Source of the DNA: Allobosea vaviloviae
Lineage (GTDB): Bacteria > Pseudomonadota > Alphaproteobacteria > Rhizobiales > Beijerinckiaceae
Direction: 5' to 3'
DNA: 64,000 nt
Assembly (NCBI RefSeq): GCF_001298265.1
Contig: NZ_LGSZ01000095.1
Coordinates: forward strand, 156,221-220,220
Of this stretch, positions 34,889 to 42,892 are shown in pieces. Both the position numbers and the translations under genes were made by a program. The notes below the pieces were generated by a model. The model was given only the letters and a program-made list of their open reading frames with translations. It ran no database searches and was not told the origin of the DNA. The first letter of the stretch is position 1, and the number at the start of each line of letters is the position of its first letter.

Positions 34889-36685
34889 TCAGCGTTGCAG
34901 CACATAGCTGCCGGGCGCATCGGCGAGGGGCGTGAGCCCATTCGCAGCGTCGCCCATGGCAGGTGGCGCAATCCGTTCGGCCGAGGAATGGCTGGCTAGC
35001 CAGTCGATCCAGGGCAGCCACCAAGATCCCTCCCGGGTCTCGGCGCGCTCGGCCCATTCGTCCGCGCCGAGGCTGGCATCGCCGTGATGGCGGGTCGCGA
35101 TGCGGAAGTGACGGCGCGGATGGCCGGGCTCGCTGACGATGCCCGCATTGTGCCCGCCGCTTGCCAGCACGAACGTAACCTCCGCATCGACGAGCGCATG
35201 GACCTTGTAGACCGAGCGCCAGGGCGCGACATGGTCGCGCTCGGTTCCGACAATGAAGAGCGGCGTGCGGATGTTCTGCAGGGAGACGGGATGTCCGTCG
35301 ACCATCAGGTGCCCGGCGGCGAGCGCGTTTCCGAGGTAGAGCTTGCGCAGATACTGCGCATGCATCTTGTAGGGCATGCGCGTCGTGTCCGCGTTCCAGG
35401 CCATCAGATCGTTCATCGGCGTGCGCTCGCCCATCAGGTAGTCATGGACGATGCGCGACCAGATCAGGTCGTTGGAGCGCAGGAGCTGGAAGGCGCCGGC
35501 CATTTGCCCGGCATCGAGATAGCCCCGGTTCCACATCATGCTCTCGAGAACGTGCAACTGGCTGTCGTCGATGAAGAGCGCCAGTTCGCCGGGCTCGGTG
35601 AAGTCGGTCTGCGCGGCAAACAGCGTCAGCGATCCCAGCCTCTCGTCGCCCGAGCGCGCCATCGCCGCAGCGGCAATGGAAAGCAGCGTCCCGCCAAGGC
35701 AGTAGCCGGCCGCGTGTATCTTGCGGTCGGGTACGATCACGCCGACCGCATCGAGCGCCGCCATGATGCCGAGCGTCCGGTAATCGTCGAGGCCGAGATC
35801 GCGATCCTGTTCCGTCGGGTTGCGCCAGGAGACGCAGAAGACCGTGTGACCCTGGGCGACAAGATGGCGGATCAGCGAGTTCTGCGGCGAGAGATCGAGG
35901 ATGTAATATTTCATGATCCAGGCGGGCACGATCAGGATCGGTTCGGCCGCTACCGTTTCGGTCGTTGGCGCGTACTGGATCAGCTCGATCAGATGATTGC
36001 GGAAGACGACCTTGCCGGGCGTCACGGCGACGTCACGCCCAACGACGAAGCCCTCGGTTCCAACCGGCGGCTCACCTGTCGCTTGCCGGGCGGTGTCCTC
36101 GAGCCAGTTTCGGAAACCCTCCACGAGATTGGCGCCACCGCTCGCCAAGGTCTTCTCGACGACATCGGGATTGGCGAAGGGAAGGTTGGAGGGAGAGGCC
36201 ATGTCGAGGAGCTGGCGGGTCGTGAAGGACACGACATCCTCGTGGTGGGGCGTCACGCCGGGCACCTCATGGGTGACATTGTGCCACCATTGCTGGTTCA
36301 GCAGGAAGGCCTGGGACCAGACATTATAGGGAAAGCGGCGCCAGGCCTCGCTGCGGAAACGATCATCGCCTGGTAGGGGCTCAATGCAGGCCGGAGCTTC
36401 GGCATTCAGTCCGGATGCCGCGACATGGCCGAGAAGCCGGCTCGCCTTGCGCCCGGCCTTATAGGCGAGTTCCGCCCGTTTGCCAGGTGCCGCCGCCAGA
36501 TGGATCGACCAGTCGATGAAGGCGAGCGCAAGCGCCGCCGGCGAGAGACCGCCGGTGAGCTGCGCGCTCAAGGCCTCGCGCGCGCGGTCGATCGAAGCAA
36601 AGGCTTCGAGGCTCAGAGCCTCGGATTTGGCGTCGAAGTCCAGCATCGAGGCGCTGGTGGGGTGGGAGGGAGCCAGGGCAGTCAT
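34889..36685 (-). CDS. phaC: Class I polyhydroxyalkanoate synthase
   Basis: 598 residues from ATG 36685, preceded by AAGGA; the longer frame to 36766 adds a tail unlike the family. The lipase-like box GYCLGG places the nucleophile at Cys329. The Asp in ERDHVAPW and the His in SGGHNAG complete the triad. N-terminal PhaC_N domain about residues 80-260. It polymerises hydroxyacyl-CoA into cytoplasmic PHA granules. No phaE or phaR is adjacent, which fits class I. Confidence 0.92.
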   Translation of the reverse strand: MTALAPSHPTSASMLDFDAKSEALSLEAFASIDRAREALSAQLTGGLSPAALALAFIDWSIHLAAAPGKRAELAYKAGRKASRLLGHVAASGLNAEAPACIEPLPGDDRFRSEAWRRFPYNVWSQAFLLNQQWWHNVTHEVPGVTPHHEDVVSFTTRQLLDMASPSNLPFANPDVVEKTLASGGANLVEGFRNWLEDTARQATGEPPVGTEGFVVGRDVAVTPGKVVFRNHLIELIQYAPTTETVAAEPILIVPAWIMKYYILDLSPQNSLIRHLVAQGHTVFCVSWRNPTEQDRDLGLDDYRTLGIMAALDAVGVIVPDRKIHAAGYCLGGTLLSIAAAAMARSGDERLGSLTLFAAQTDFTEPGELALFIDDSQLHVLESMMWNRGYLDAGQMAGAFQLLRSNDLIWSRIVHDYLMGERTPMNDLMAWNADTTRMPYKMHAQYLRKLYLGNALAAGHLMVDGHPVSLQNIRTPLFIVGTERDHVAPWRSVYKVHALVDAEVTFVLASGGHNAGIVSEPGHPRRHFRIATRHHGDASLGADEWAERAETREGSWWLPWIDWLASHSSAERIAPPAMGDAANGLTPLADAPGSYVLQR

Positions 36686-37039
36686 CCGCAGTCCTTTCGC
36701 ATCGGGCCGGCAGTCCATGTCGACATCAAGCCCTGCGGGCCGCCGGCCCATATTGGAGGAAGCCACCGTGGGAGATGGCGGTCGTCAGCGTGCGGTCGAA
36801 CAGGCGGTAGACAAGGGGGCGTCGACATCGGCCACGATATCTGCGGTTGCGTTGACTCATCGAAAGCTCGCGGGAGCCGGGAGATGCTGGCTTCGAGGCC
36901 GAGCATGCGTGTGGTGTGCGCGCAACGGCAGACGACGCCAGTTATCGACAATGTCGGGGCTCCGGCCGAACCCGTCAGCAGGACTGCGCACCGAGGCCTA
37001 GGAGCTCATCTGTCGGTCGTCGTTGATCTCGATCAACGT
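36686..37039. other. Degraded intergenic region upstream of phaC
   Basis: No intact gene is visible. The part next to 36685 must contain the phaC promoter. The rest has no clear motif and changes into an IS3-type remnant at about 37040, so it is probably decayed sequence from earlier insertions. Confidence 0.4.
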
Positions 37040-37330
37040 CGCGATCGGCTACTGGCTCCGGCGTCATCGGTGACCTTGAACGGCGTGTTGCGGCGGCCGT
37101 CGAGCGTTACAACCATGCCCGCTACAACGAGAGCCTCGGCAATCTCACGCAAGCCGATGTCTGCTTCGGCTGCGGGCAGACCATCCCGACCGACGCGAAA
37201 GGATCAGGCGCCAGGCCATCCAGGAGAGACGGCTGCAGCACCACCAGCAGGCCTCATAAGCTCAAACCCGGACGAACCAGAACCTCCGTTCCTGAGACGC
37301 CGGAACAGTCTCAAATCATCTGACGCCGAA
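37040..37330 (+). pseudogene. IS3-family transposase (OrfB) remnant with right end
   Basis: The plus strand encodes GDLERRVAAAVERYNHARYNE, then SLGNLTQADVCFGCGQTI, and, after a frameshift near 37190-37205, RQAIQERRLQHHQQAS followed by TAA 37257-37259. This matches the end of IS3-type integrases (YNHxRYHESLxNLTPADVYFGRG). Following sequence up to about 37330 (AGTCTCAAATCATCTGACG) looks like the element's right end. The upstream DDE domain is missing and the frame is broken. Confidence 0.75.
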
Positions 37331-37622
37331 CAACAGTGCGATCCGCATGCCTGCTGCGATCCATCGCGTGATCGCGTTCCGCACCGACGTTTCGTCGATG
37401 TGGTGCATGATCACAGCGAACTCGTCGCCTCCGATCCGCGCGAGCACATCGGAGGAACGGATTGACGATGTCAGGACCTGGCCACCGCGACCAGGGCGGT
37501 ATCGCGACGGCATGGCCGTACCTGTCGTTGACCGTCTTGAAATTGTCGACGTCGATCACGACAAGGACTGCACGGCCGAAGCGGGGGCGCTGCGCTTGAC
37601 GCGTGATGGCCCCGTCACATCC
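37316..37622 (-). pseudogene. Broken GGDEF (diguanylate cyclase) gene fragment
   Basis: The minus strand reads AVLVVIDVDNFKTVNDRYGHA in one frame and then VLARIGGDEFAVIMHHIDE in another. Continuity needs one base added near 37505 and another near 37480, so the gene carries two small deletions. The active-site motif GGDEF is intact. The 5' end is missing (it begins near 37622, just past the TPR gene) and the 3' end runs into the IS3 remnant. It lies on the bcs strand directly downstream, so it may once have supplied c-di-GMP for cellulose synthesis. Confidence 0.8.
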
Positions 37623-37687
37623 GCCGGACCCCGCCGATAGAGCTGCGACCCAAATGGATTGCGGCGAGGCATCGCAGGTTATCCCCC

Positions 37688-39433
37688 TCAGTTGTACCAC
37701 CAGCGATGCGGATTGCCGCGAGTCTGGATCTCGACGAGAAACTCGCCGTGCTCCGTCGTCTTGCTGGGCTTGATCGTCTTGAGCTTGCTGAAGATCTCGC
37801 CGGCGGCCTTGTAGTTGGTCGCGTTGTAGTGCGCCCAGGCACGCAGTTCCTGCATGCCCACCGGCATCGATCTCTGATGATTGTCGAGCAGCGCGGCCGC
37901 TTCCGCGAACTTTCCAGCCTCGTAGAGCCGGACGCTCTCGCGCATCGCGCTGGTCATCACGCCGCCTCCCGCGACGCGCCGCGCGGACCGCGGCGAGGTC
38001 GGGTCCTGTCCACCCAGACGATCCAGCGAGGCGACCGCTGGATAGTGCTGCTTGTAGGCATTGACGGTCGCGAGCGCGGTGGCGTTGTCGTTCAGCCTGC
38101 GGGCCGTGACGACCAGACCGACGACGGCCTCCTCGGACGGAGCCCAGGCGATCGAGCGCTCGAACCACGCACGGGCGAGCGCGAAACTCCTGGCGTTGTA
38201 GAGGCTCCATCCCAAGGCCTGCGCGCCCAGAGCCGACCGATCCTTGTTGATGACGTCTTCGAGACGCGCCTGCCGCTCCGGCGTGAGCGGTTTCGCCATC
38301 GGGCCGGTGATGTCGGACGCGACGATCTCGATATAGGCCTTGCGGATCAGAGCGTCCGCGTCGCGATGGCGATAGGCGAGTTCCTCCGCCTGATCGAGGT
38401 CACCTGCGTTTCGCAGCGCCAGAACATAACCCTCGACATATTTCGGTTTCGCGGCTGTCTTGACGGCCAGAGCAAACCACTCTTTGGCGGCGGCGTAGTC
38501 CTTGCGCCCGAACTGGAGCCATCCCAGCAGCGCGGCGTCGTCGGCCGTGCCGCGGCGAGCCGAGGTTTCGATCAGCTTGAGCTCGCGGGCATCGGGCATC
38601 TCCGTCGTTTCGCCGTTCGAGGCCTGGCCGATCTTGCGGCGGATCATGTCGATGCCGACCGCATCGAATTCGGCTCCGGCGCCTCGGCGCTTGCCCAGCG
38701 CGATCAACTCCTGGACGGTCGGCGCCGGCAGGACTGTCGAGGCCTTCTGCACAGTGGCCAGGCGTTCCTGACTGTTGTCGCAATTGGTGAGGATGTAGCG
38801 ATAGACCTCGACCGCCCGGGACGGTTCATCGATGCCGGAGAAGGCTTCGGCGACGCGCCAGAGCAGGTCGATCTCGCGGCAGACGAGGAGATCCTCGGCG
38901 GCCGTGGCGAGTTCGATGACACGGGGCCAGTCTCGGCCATCCGCCGCGATGGCGATGGCTTCGCGCCGCTCGGCCTGCACGAGCTTGCTCGCGAGGTCGG
39001 CGGATGGCGCGAAATCCGGCCGTTCCGCCTGCAGGTTTGCGATCCGCTCGCGCAGCTCTTCGTAGCGCTTGGCGGTGAAGAGAGCCCAGAGCGGCTGCTC
39101 GTCGATTGTCGCGCCGCTCTGGCTGAAGAGATCCTCCGGCGGCTGCCAGCTGGAATGCAGCGTCTTCAGGCGGCGGATCTCGGCGGCGACGCGGGCGGTG
39201 TCGCCCTGGCCAGCATAATAGCGCAGGGCGCTCTCATCGACCGCCTTGGTGGCTGTCTGGGAAGAGGCGCGGGTTGCGCTCGTGGGAGCGGCCAGCCTGA
39301 GGCCGACCGCCCTGGCGGCGCCCGGCTGCTGCGTCGGCGCCGGCACGTCGTTCTTGAGGGCATTCTGCGCCTTTGCCGGACCAAGCACGACCATGGCGGC
39401 GATGGTGGAAATCAGAAGCGACTTCAGAGACAT
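37688..39433 (-). CDS. TPR-rich periplasmic protein of the cellulose operon
   Basis: 581 residues. A signal peptide (MSLKSLLISTIAAMVVLGPAKAQ) leads into an alpha-helical protein of tetratricopeptide/Sel1-like repeats through to the C-terminus (for example AALLGWLQFGRKDYAAAKEWF, AQALGWSLYNARSFALARAWF). It is the last gene of the bcs operon, its start overlapping the bcsZ stop by 10 bases. It may replace the TPR part of BcsC and scaffold the cellulose exporter; no outer-membrane barrel domain is visible. Function is inferred from position only. Confidence 0.8.
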   Translation of the reverse strand: MSLKSLLISTIAAMVVLGPAKAQNALKNDVPAPTQQPGAARAVGLRLAAPTSATRASSQTATKAVDESALRYYAGQGDTARVAAEIRRLKTLHSSWQPPEDLFSQSGATIDEQPLWALFTAKRYEELRERIANLQAERPDFAPSADLASKLVQAERREAIAIAADGRDWPRVIELATAAEDLLVCREIDLLWRVAEAFSGIDEPSRAVEVYRYILTNCDNSQERLATVQKASTVLPAPTVQELIALGKRRGAGAEFDAVGIDMIRRKIGQASNGETTEMPDARELKLIETSARRGTADDAALLGWLQFGRKDYAAAKEWFALAVKTAAKPKYVEGYVLALRNAGDLDQAEELAYRHRDADALIRKAYIEIVASDITGPMAKPLTPERQARLEDVINKDRSALGAQALGWSLYNARSFALARAWFERSIAWAPSEEAVVGLVVTARRLNDNATALATVNAYKQHYPAVASLDRLGGQDPTSPRSARRVAGGGVMTSAMRESVRLYEAGKFAEAAALLDNHQRSMPVGMQELRAWAHYNATNYKAAGEIFSKLKTIKPSKTTEHGEFLVEIQTRGNPHRWWYN

Positions 39434-40536
39434 CTTGGCCTTCTCTCACTGATTGCGAGCGTGCTCAGCAGGGCCAGCGTTGCAGGGTAGTAGAGTTCGT
39501 TCGCGGCGGTTGCCAGCGACGCCGGAACCGGGCGGCCGGCAGCGACGCACTGGGTCAGGGCAAAGATCAGGCGGTAGCCGGCCCCATCGAAATTGCCGCT
39601 CGCCTTGCCGTCGTCGATGTCGAGGATGAAAGGCCCGATGTCCTCCGTCGGGTTCCACATCGCAACGAACGGCCGCAGATGCTCAGGCGGAACGTGGTTC
39701 GACCATGCCAGATACAACGGGATTCGAATCGCATTGTAGCTGAAGCGTCGCTCGAACTGTGCCGCCGGCGCACTCCGCTCGGCACCCAGCGCGAGCCATT
39801 CCGGCGGCACGCGCAGCGGCCCGAAGCGGCCTTCGCTGAGGAGCTTCAGGCCGGACCGTCGCAATCCGGCCCAGTCATGCTCAACTGCCATGACCTCGAG
39901 CCGGTCGATGGCCGGAAAGACCCAGTAGGACAGGTTGACCACCGGGCCATCCGGTTGTGATTTGGCATCAAACCCGACTACGCCGGGCAGGAGGACCGGG
40001 CCGACACGCGTGGTGATGACGTTGTGCTTGAAGATCGCCGCAGCGATGCGCTTCATCGCCTGCGTGTATTCGGGGACATCCCAGCGGAGTCCGGCCTCGC
40101 CCAGCGCCCAGGCGATCAGAAGGTCGCCGTCGCTCGCGTTGTTGCGATCGGTGACGTTGGGCGTGCTGCCCGGCTCCCAGCGCCAGGCCGCCAGCCCATC
40201 GCCGCGGATGTAAAGTTCGCGCGCGGTCCAGCGCCAGATCCGATCGAATGTCTCGCGATCCTGCGTGGCGACCGCGAGCACCAGGGCGTAGCCCTGCCCC
40301 TCCGAATGGCTGATATTGCCATTGCCGTTGTCGATGACGCGGCCATCCGGCTTGACGAAGGCCGCCTTGTAGGCCGGCCAATTCCTGGCGAGCAGCATGG
40401 CGCCCTGTGGTCCCTGTTGCAGCGATGCGGCCCGGTTCACGGCCGTCCCCTCCGGACGCGGCGCCGCTGCCGTGCCGCTGCTGGCAGTCAGTACGGCGGC
40501 AAGCGCCGCGCCGGTGAGCCTCGGACTGGCGGCCAT
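39424..40536 (-). CDS. bcsZ: Cellulose-operon endoglucanase, GH8 family (BcsZ)
   Basis: 370 residues from ATG 40536, overlapping the bcsB stop by one base (TGATG). Signal peptide about residues 1-25 (ending GTAAA). The GH8 catalytic acid is Glu79 in HSEGQGYAL, and Asp136/Asp138 lie in NNASDGDLLIAWAL. A further substrate-binding segment is SYWVFPAID. BcsZ trims nascent cellulose in the periplasm and is needed for normal fibre formation in several bacteria. Confidence 0.92.
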   Translation of the reverse strand: MAASPRLTGAALAAVLTASSGTAAAPRPEGTAVNRAASLQQGPQGAMLLARNWPAYKAAFVKPDGRVIDNGNGNISHSEGQGYALVLAVATQDRETFDRIWRWTARELYIRGDGLAAWRWEPGSTPNVTDRNNASDGDLLIAWALGEAGLRWDVPEYTQAMKRIAAAIFKHNVITTRVGPVLLPGVVGFDAKSQPDGPVVNLSYWVFPAIDRLEVMAVEHDWAGLRRSGLKLLSEGRFGPLRVPPEWLALGAERSAPAAQFERRFSYNAIRIPLYLAWSNHVPPEHLRPFVAMWNPTEDIGPFILDIDDGKASGNFDGAGYRLIFALTQCVAAGRPVPASLATAANELYYPATLALLSTLAISERRPRCL

Positions 40537-42878
40537 CACGTCCGCCGCCCCTTCAGAACCAGCGCCGTCGTGACCGCGAGCAGCAGCGACAGCATGATCA
40601 GGCCCCCGAGATAGTAGCTCTGGTTCAGCGAGAGCCACCCCGCGACGGAGAGCCTGAGATTGGCCGGCGATGGATAGGCAGTCGGAAGGTAGTGCCGCTC
40701 CTGCGCGGCCCGGTTCTCAGGCGCCCAGCTTTCCAGGCGCAGCAGCGCAGCCTCGCCGTTGAAGCGACTCCAGGCATGGGCCGTTGTCGCCTTGGCGATC
40801 AGTGCGTCGAGCACCTCCGGATCGGAGGCCAGAATCATCGTCTTGATGTCGGGGAGCGGTCGCCGCTCAAAGACACCGCGCCAGCTCTGCGGTGGCATCG
40901 CGCCGATCTCCTGTAGGATCGTCAGCCCGTCGCTCGCCAACAGGGGTGAGACATCGCCGGCCCGCTTGCGCATGTCACGCTCGATGAGGCCGAAATCGTC
41001 CAGCCATGTCGTGATGGGGCCGAGATCGCCACGCAGCAGGCTGCCCGCGAGACTGCCGACGGCACCGACGCGCAGGCGCTCGGCGAGCGACGTTGCGCTG
41101 CCTTCGCCGGTTGCCGCGAGGGCCATCTCGGCGACCGCCGCAGCATCCGATGTTTCGATCTCACGCATGCCCGCCTCGGCAGCGACGGTTGGCTCGGCGG
41201 CCATCATCGAGCGCGCGAGCGTCTGCGACGCTTCGCCCGGGGGCCCGAAGAAGAGCCCCGAGGTCCCCGGATCATCGAGCCCGCCGAAGCGGAAGTTGAC
41301 GGGCACTGCGGCGCGCGCCGCAGCGCTCATCCGGCCGATCCAGGTCATCGCCGCGTTGAGATAGGCCGGGCTGGCCGAGGAGACGGCAACCGTCGTCGGC
41401 TGCTCGCGTCCGAGATAGGGATAGGCATGGCTGAGGGTCGCCGACAGGCTCGGCAATGTGGTGACACGGGCCAGCGAGCCGAAGCTGAGGCGGCTCGTCC
41501 CCGCGATGAGCAGCCGCGGATGGGAGGGGCGAGGCGCGGTCGCGTTGCAGGCCCGGTCGGAACCGGTCATGTCGGCCTCGACCGTGACCGTGTTGGCGCC
41601 GGCCTTGAACATCTGGATCGGCAGGTCGACGCGGCTCTGTTCGAGTTGGGACGAGCCGCCCTGGTTGACCGGCACAACGGCGGCGATCTGGTCGTTGATG
41701 CGGATGTTGACGCGCCGGCCTGCGGCGGCGGCGCCGAGGAATATCGATTCGAGATCCAGCCGTGCCGCGCCATAGGGAGCGGCAAAGAAGTCGCTCGGCA
41801 TGGTGAGCCGCATGGACGACTGAAAGAAATTGCCGTCGAAGGCCCTGCTTTCGAAGCCGAGTTCGCTGAAGGTCAGCCGCACGCCCTCGCGCACCGGGCG
41901 GCCAATGGTGTTGGCGAGGGCTCGGCGCCCTGGCTCCGAGCCCATTTTGTTCGCTGTGTTCGCCGCCTCGATCAGGCGCTGGAGCGTTCGCTCGCGGTCG
42001 GGCCCGGACGAGAGCGTCAGCATCGTGCGCCCTGTGACCGCGTCGTGCAGATATGAAAGGCCAGGCTCCCCGTCCAGCGACGTCGAACCGGCAGGCGGAT
42101 TGCCGCTCAGGACGAGGTCGATCCCGGGGCCCTCGCCACGCGCCTCGGCGACGTCGATGATCGGTCGCTGAATTCCGGCCGCAAGCACGATCGCATTGAT
42201 CGCCCGCATCGCAGCGTCGAGTTCGGTTGCCTCGGCGGTCGCGGCCAGGCGCAGACGGATCGGCGTGCGTTCGACGCCGCTCGCGGCCAGCGCCGGCAGA
42301 TCGGCGACGCGGCGAAGCACCGGCATGCTCTGAAGGCCCAGAAAGCCGCTGCGGTTGAGCGAAATCGCGCTCCACAGCTCATAAGTGGCTCGCACACTGC
42401 AATCGACGCGGTGGCGCTGGCTGGCGATCAGGCGAACCGAATTGTAGCCGGGCACGACCACGCCCGGTGGGATCGCAAGCGTGGCGATGGACTCCGCCGC
42501 GCTTGAATCCAGCCTCAGTTCGCCAACGGTCTGGTCGTTGATGCGGACTGTCAGGCGCGAGGTTTCAGGCAGATTCGAAACGGCGCTGAGATAGCTGACG
42601 CGGAACGCCGTTGCGCGCAGCGCCTCGGCCTGCGTCAGGAAGATCGCCCGCTCGTCCACGCTCTGCTCGCCGTTCAGGCGCAGAACGTCGTCCATCATCG
42701 CCAGCGGTCGGAAGCTCGCTTCCGAGATGGGGCGCTGCCCCGGACGAGCGGGCTGGGAGAGCTTGAGATTGGTTCCTGGCAAGGCCGTCTGGGCCTGCGC
42801 GGTGATCGCCAGTCCAATTGTCGCAAACAGCAAGATGATACTGGGCCGCGCACGCATGGCAGATGCTCCGGTGGTCAT
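40536..42878 (-). CDS. bcsB: Cellulose synthase regulatory/periplasmic subunit BcsB
   Basis: 780 residues with a signal peptide (about residues 10-30) and a single C-terminal membrane anchor (about 752-775, LSLLLAVTTALVLKGRR). Repeated jelly-roll/flavodoxin-like BcsB modules fill the periplasmic part (VRINDQTVGELRLDS; INIRINDQIAAVVPV-like segments; VDCSVRATYELWS). BcsB stabilises BcsA and guides the glucan chain across the periplasm. It lies 14 bases after bcsA. Confidence 0.92.
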   Translation of the reverse strand: MTTGASAMRARPSIILLFATIGLAITAQAQTALPGTNLKLSQPARPGQRPISEASFRPLAMMDDVLRLNGEQSVDERAIFLTQAEALRATAFRVSYLSAVSNLPETSRLTVRINDQTVGELRLDSSAAESIATLAIPPGVVVPGYNSVRLIASQRHRVDCSVRATYELWSAISLNRSGFLGLQSMPVLRRVADLPALAASGVERTPIRLRLAATAEATELDAAMRAINAIVLAAGIQRPIIDVAEARGEGPGIDLVLSGNPPAGSTSLDGEPGLSYLHDAVTGRTMLTLSSGPDRERTLQRLIEAANTANKMGSEPGRRALANTIGRPVREGVRLTFSELGFESRAFDGNFFQSSMRLTMPSDFFAAPYGAARLDLESIFLGAAAAGRRVNIRINDQIAAVVPVNQGGSSQLEQSRVDLPIQMFKAGANTVTVEADMTGSDRACNATAPRPSHPRLLIAGTSRLSFGSLARVTTLPSLSATLSHAYPYLGREQPTTVAVSSASPAYLNAAMTWIGRMSAAARAAVPVNFRFGGLDDPGTSGLFFGPPGEASQTLARSMMAAEPTVAAEAGMREIETSDAAAVAEMALAATGEGSATSLAERLRVGAVGSLAGSLLRGDLGPITTWLDDFGLIERDMRKRAGDVSPLLASDGLTILQEIGAMPPQSWRGVFERRPLPDIKTMILASDPEVLDALIAKATTAHAWSRFNGEAALLRLESWAPENRAAQERHYLPTAYPSPANLRLSVAGWLSLNQSYYLGGLIMLSLLLAVTTALVLKGRRT

Positions 42879-42892
42879 AGCAATGAAGGGGC

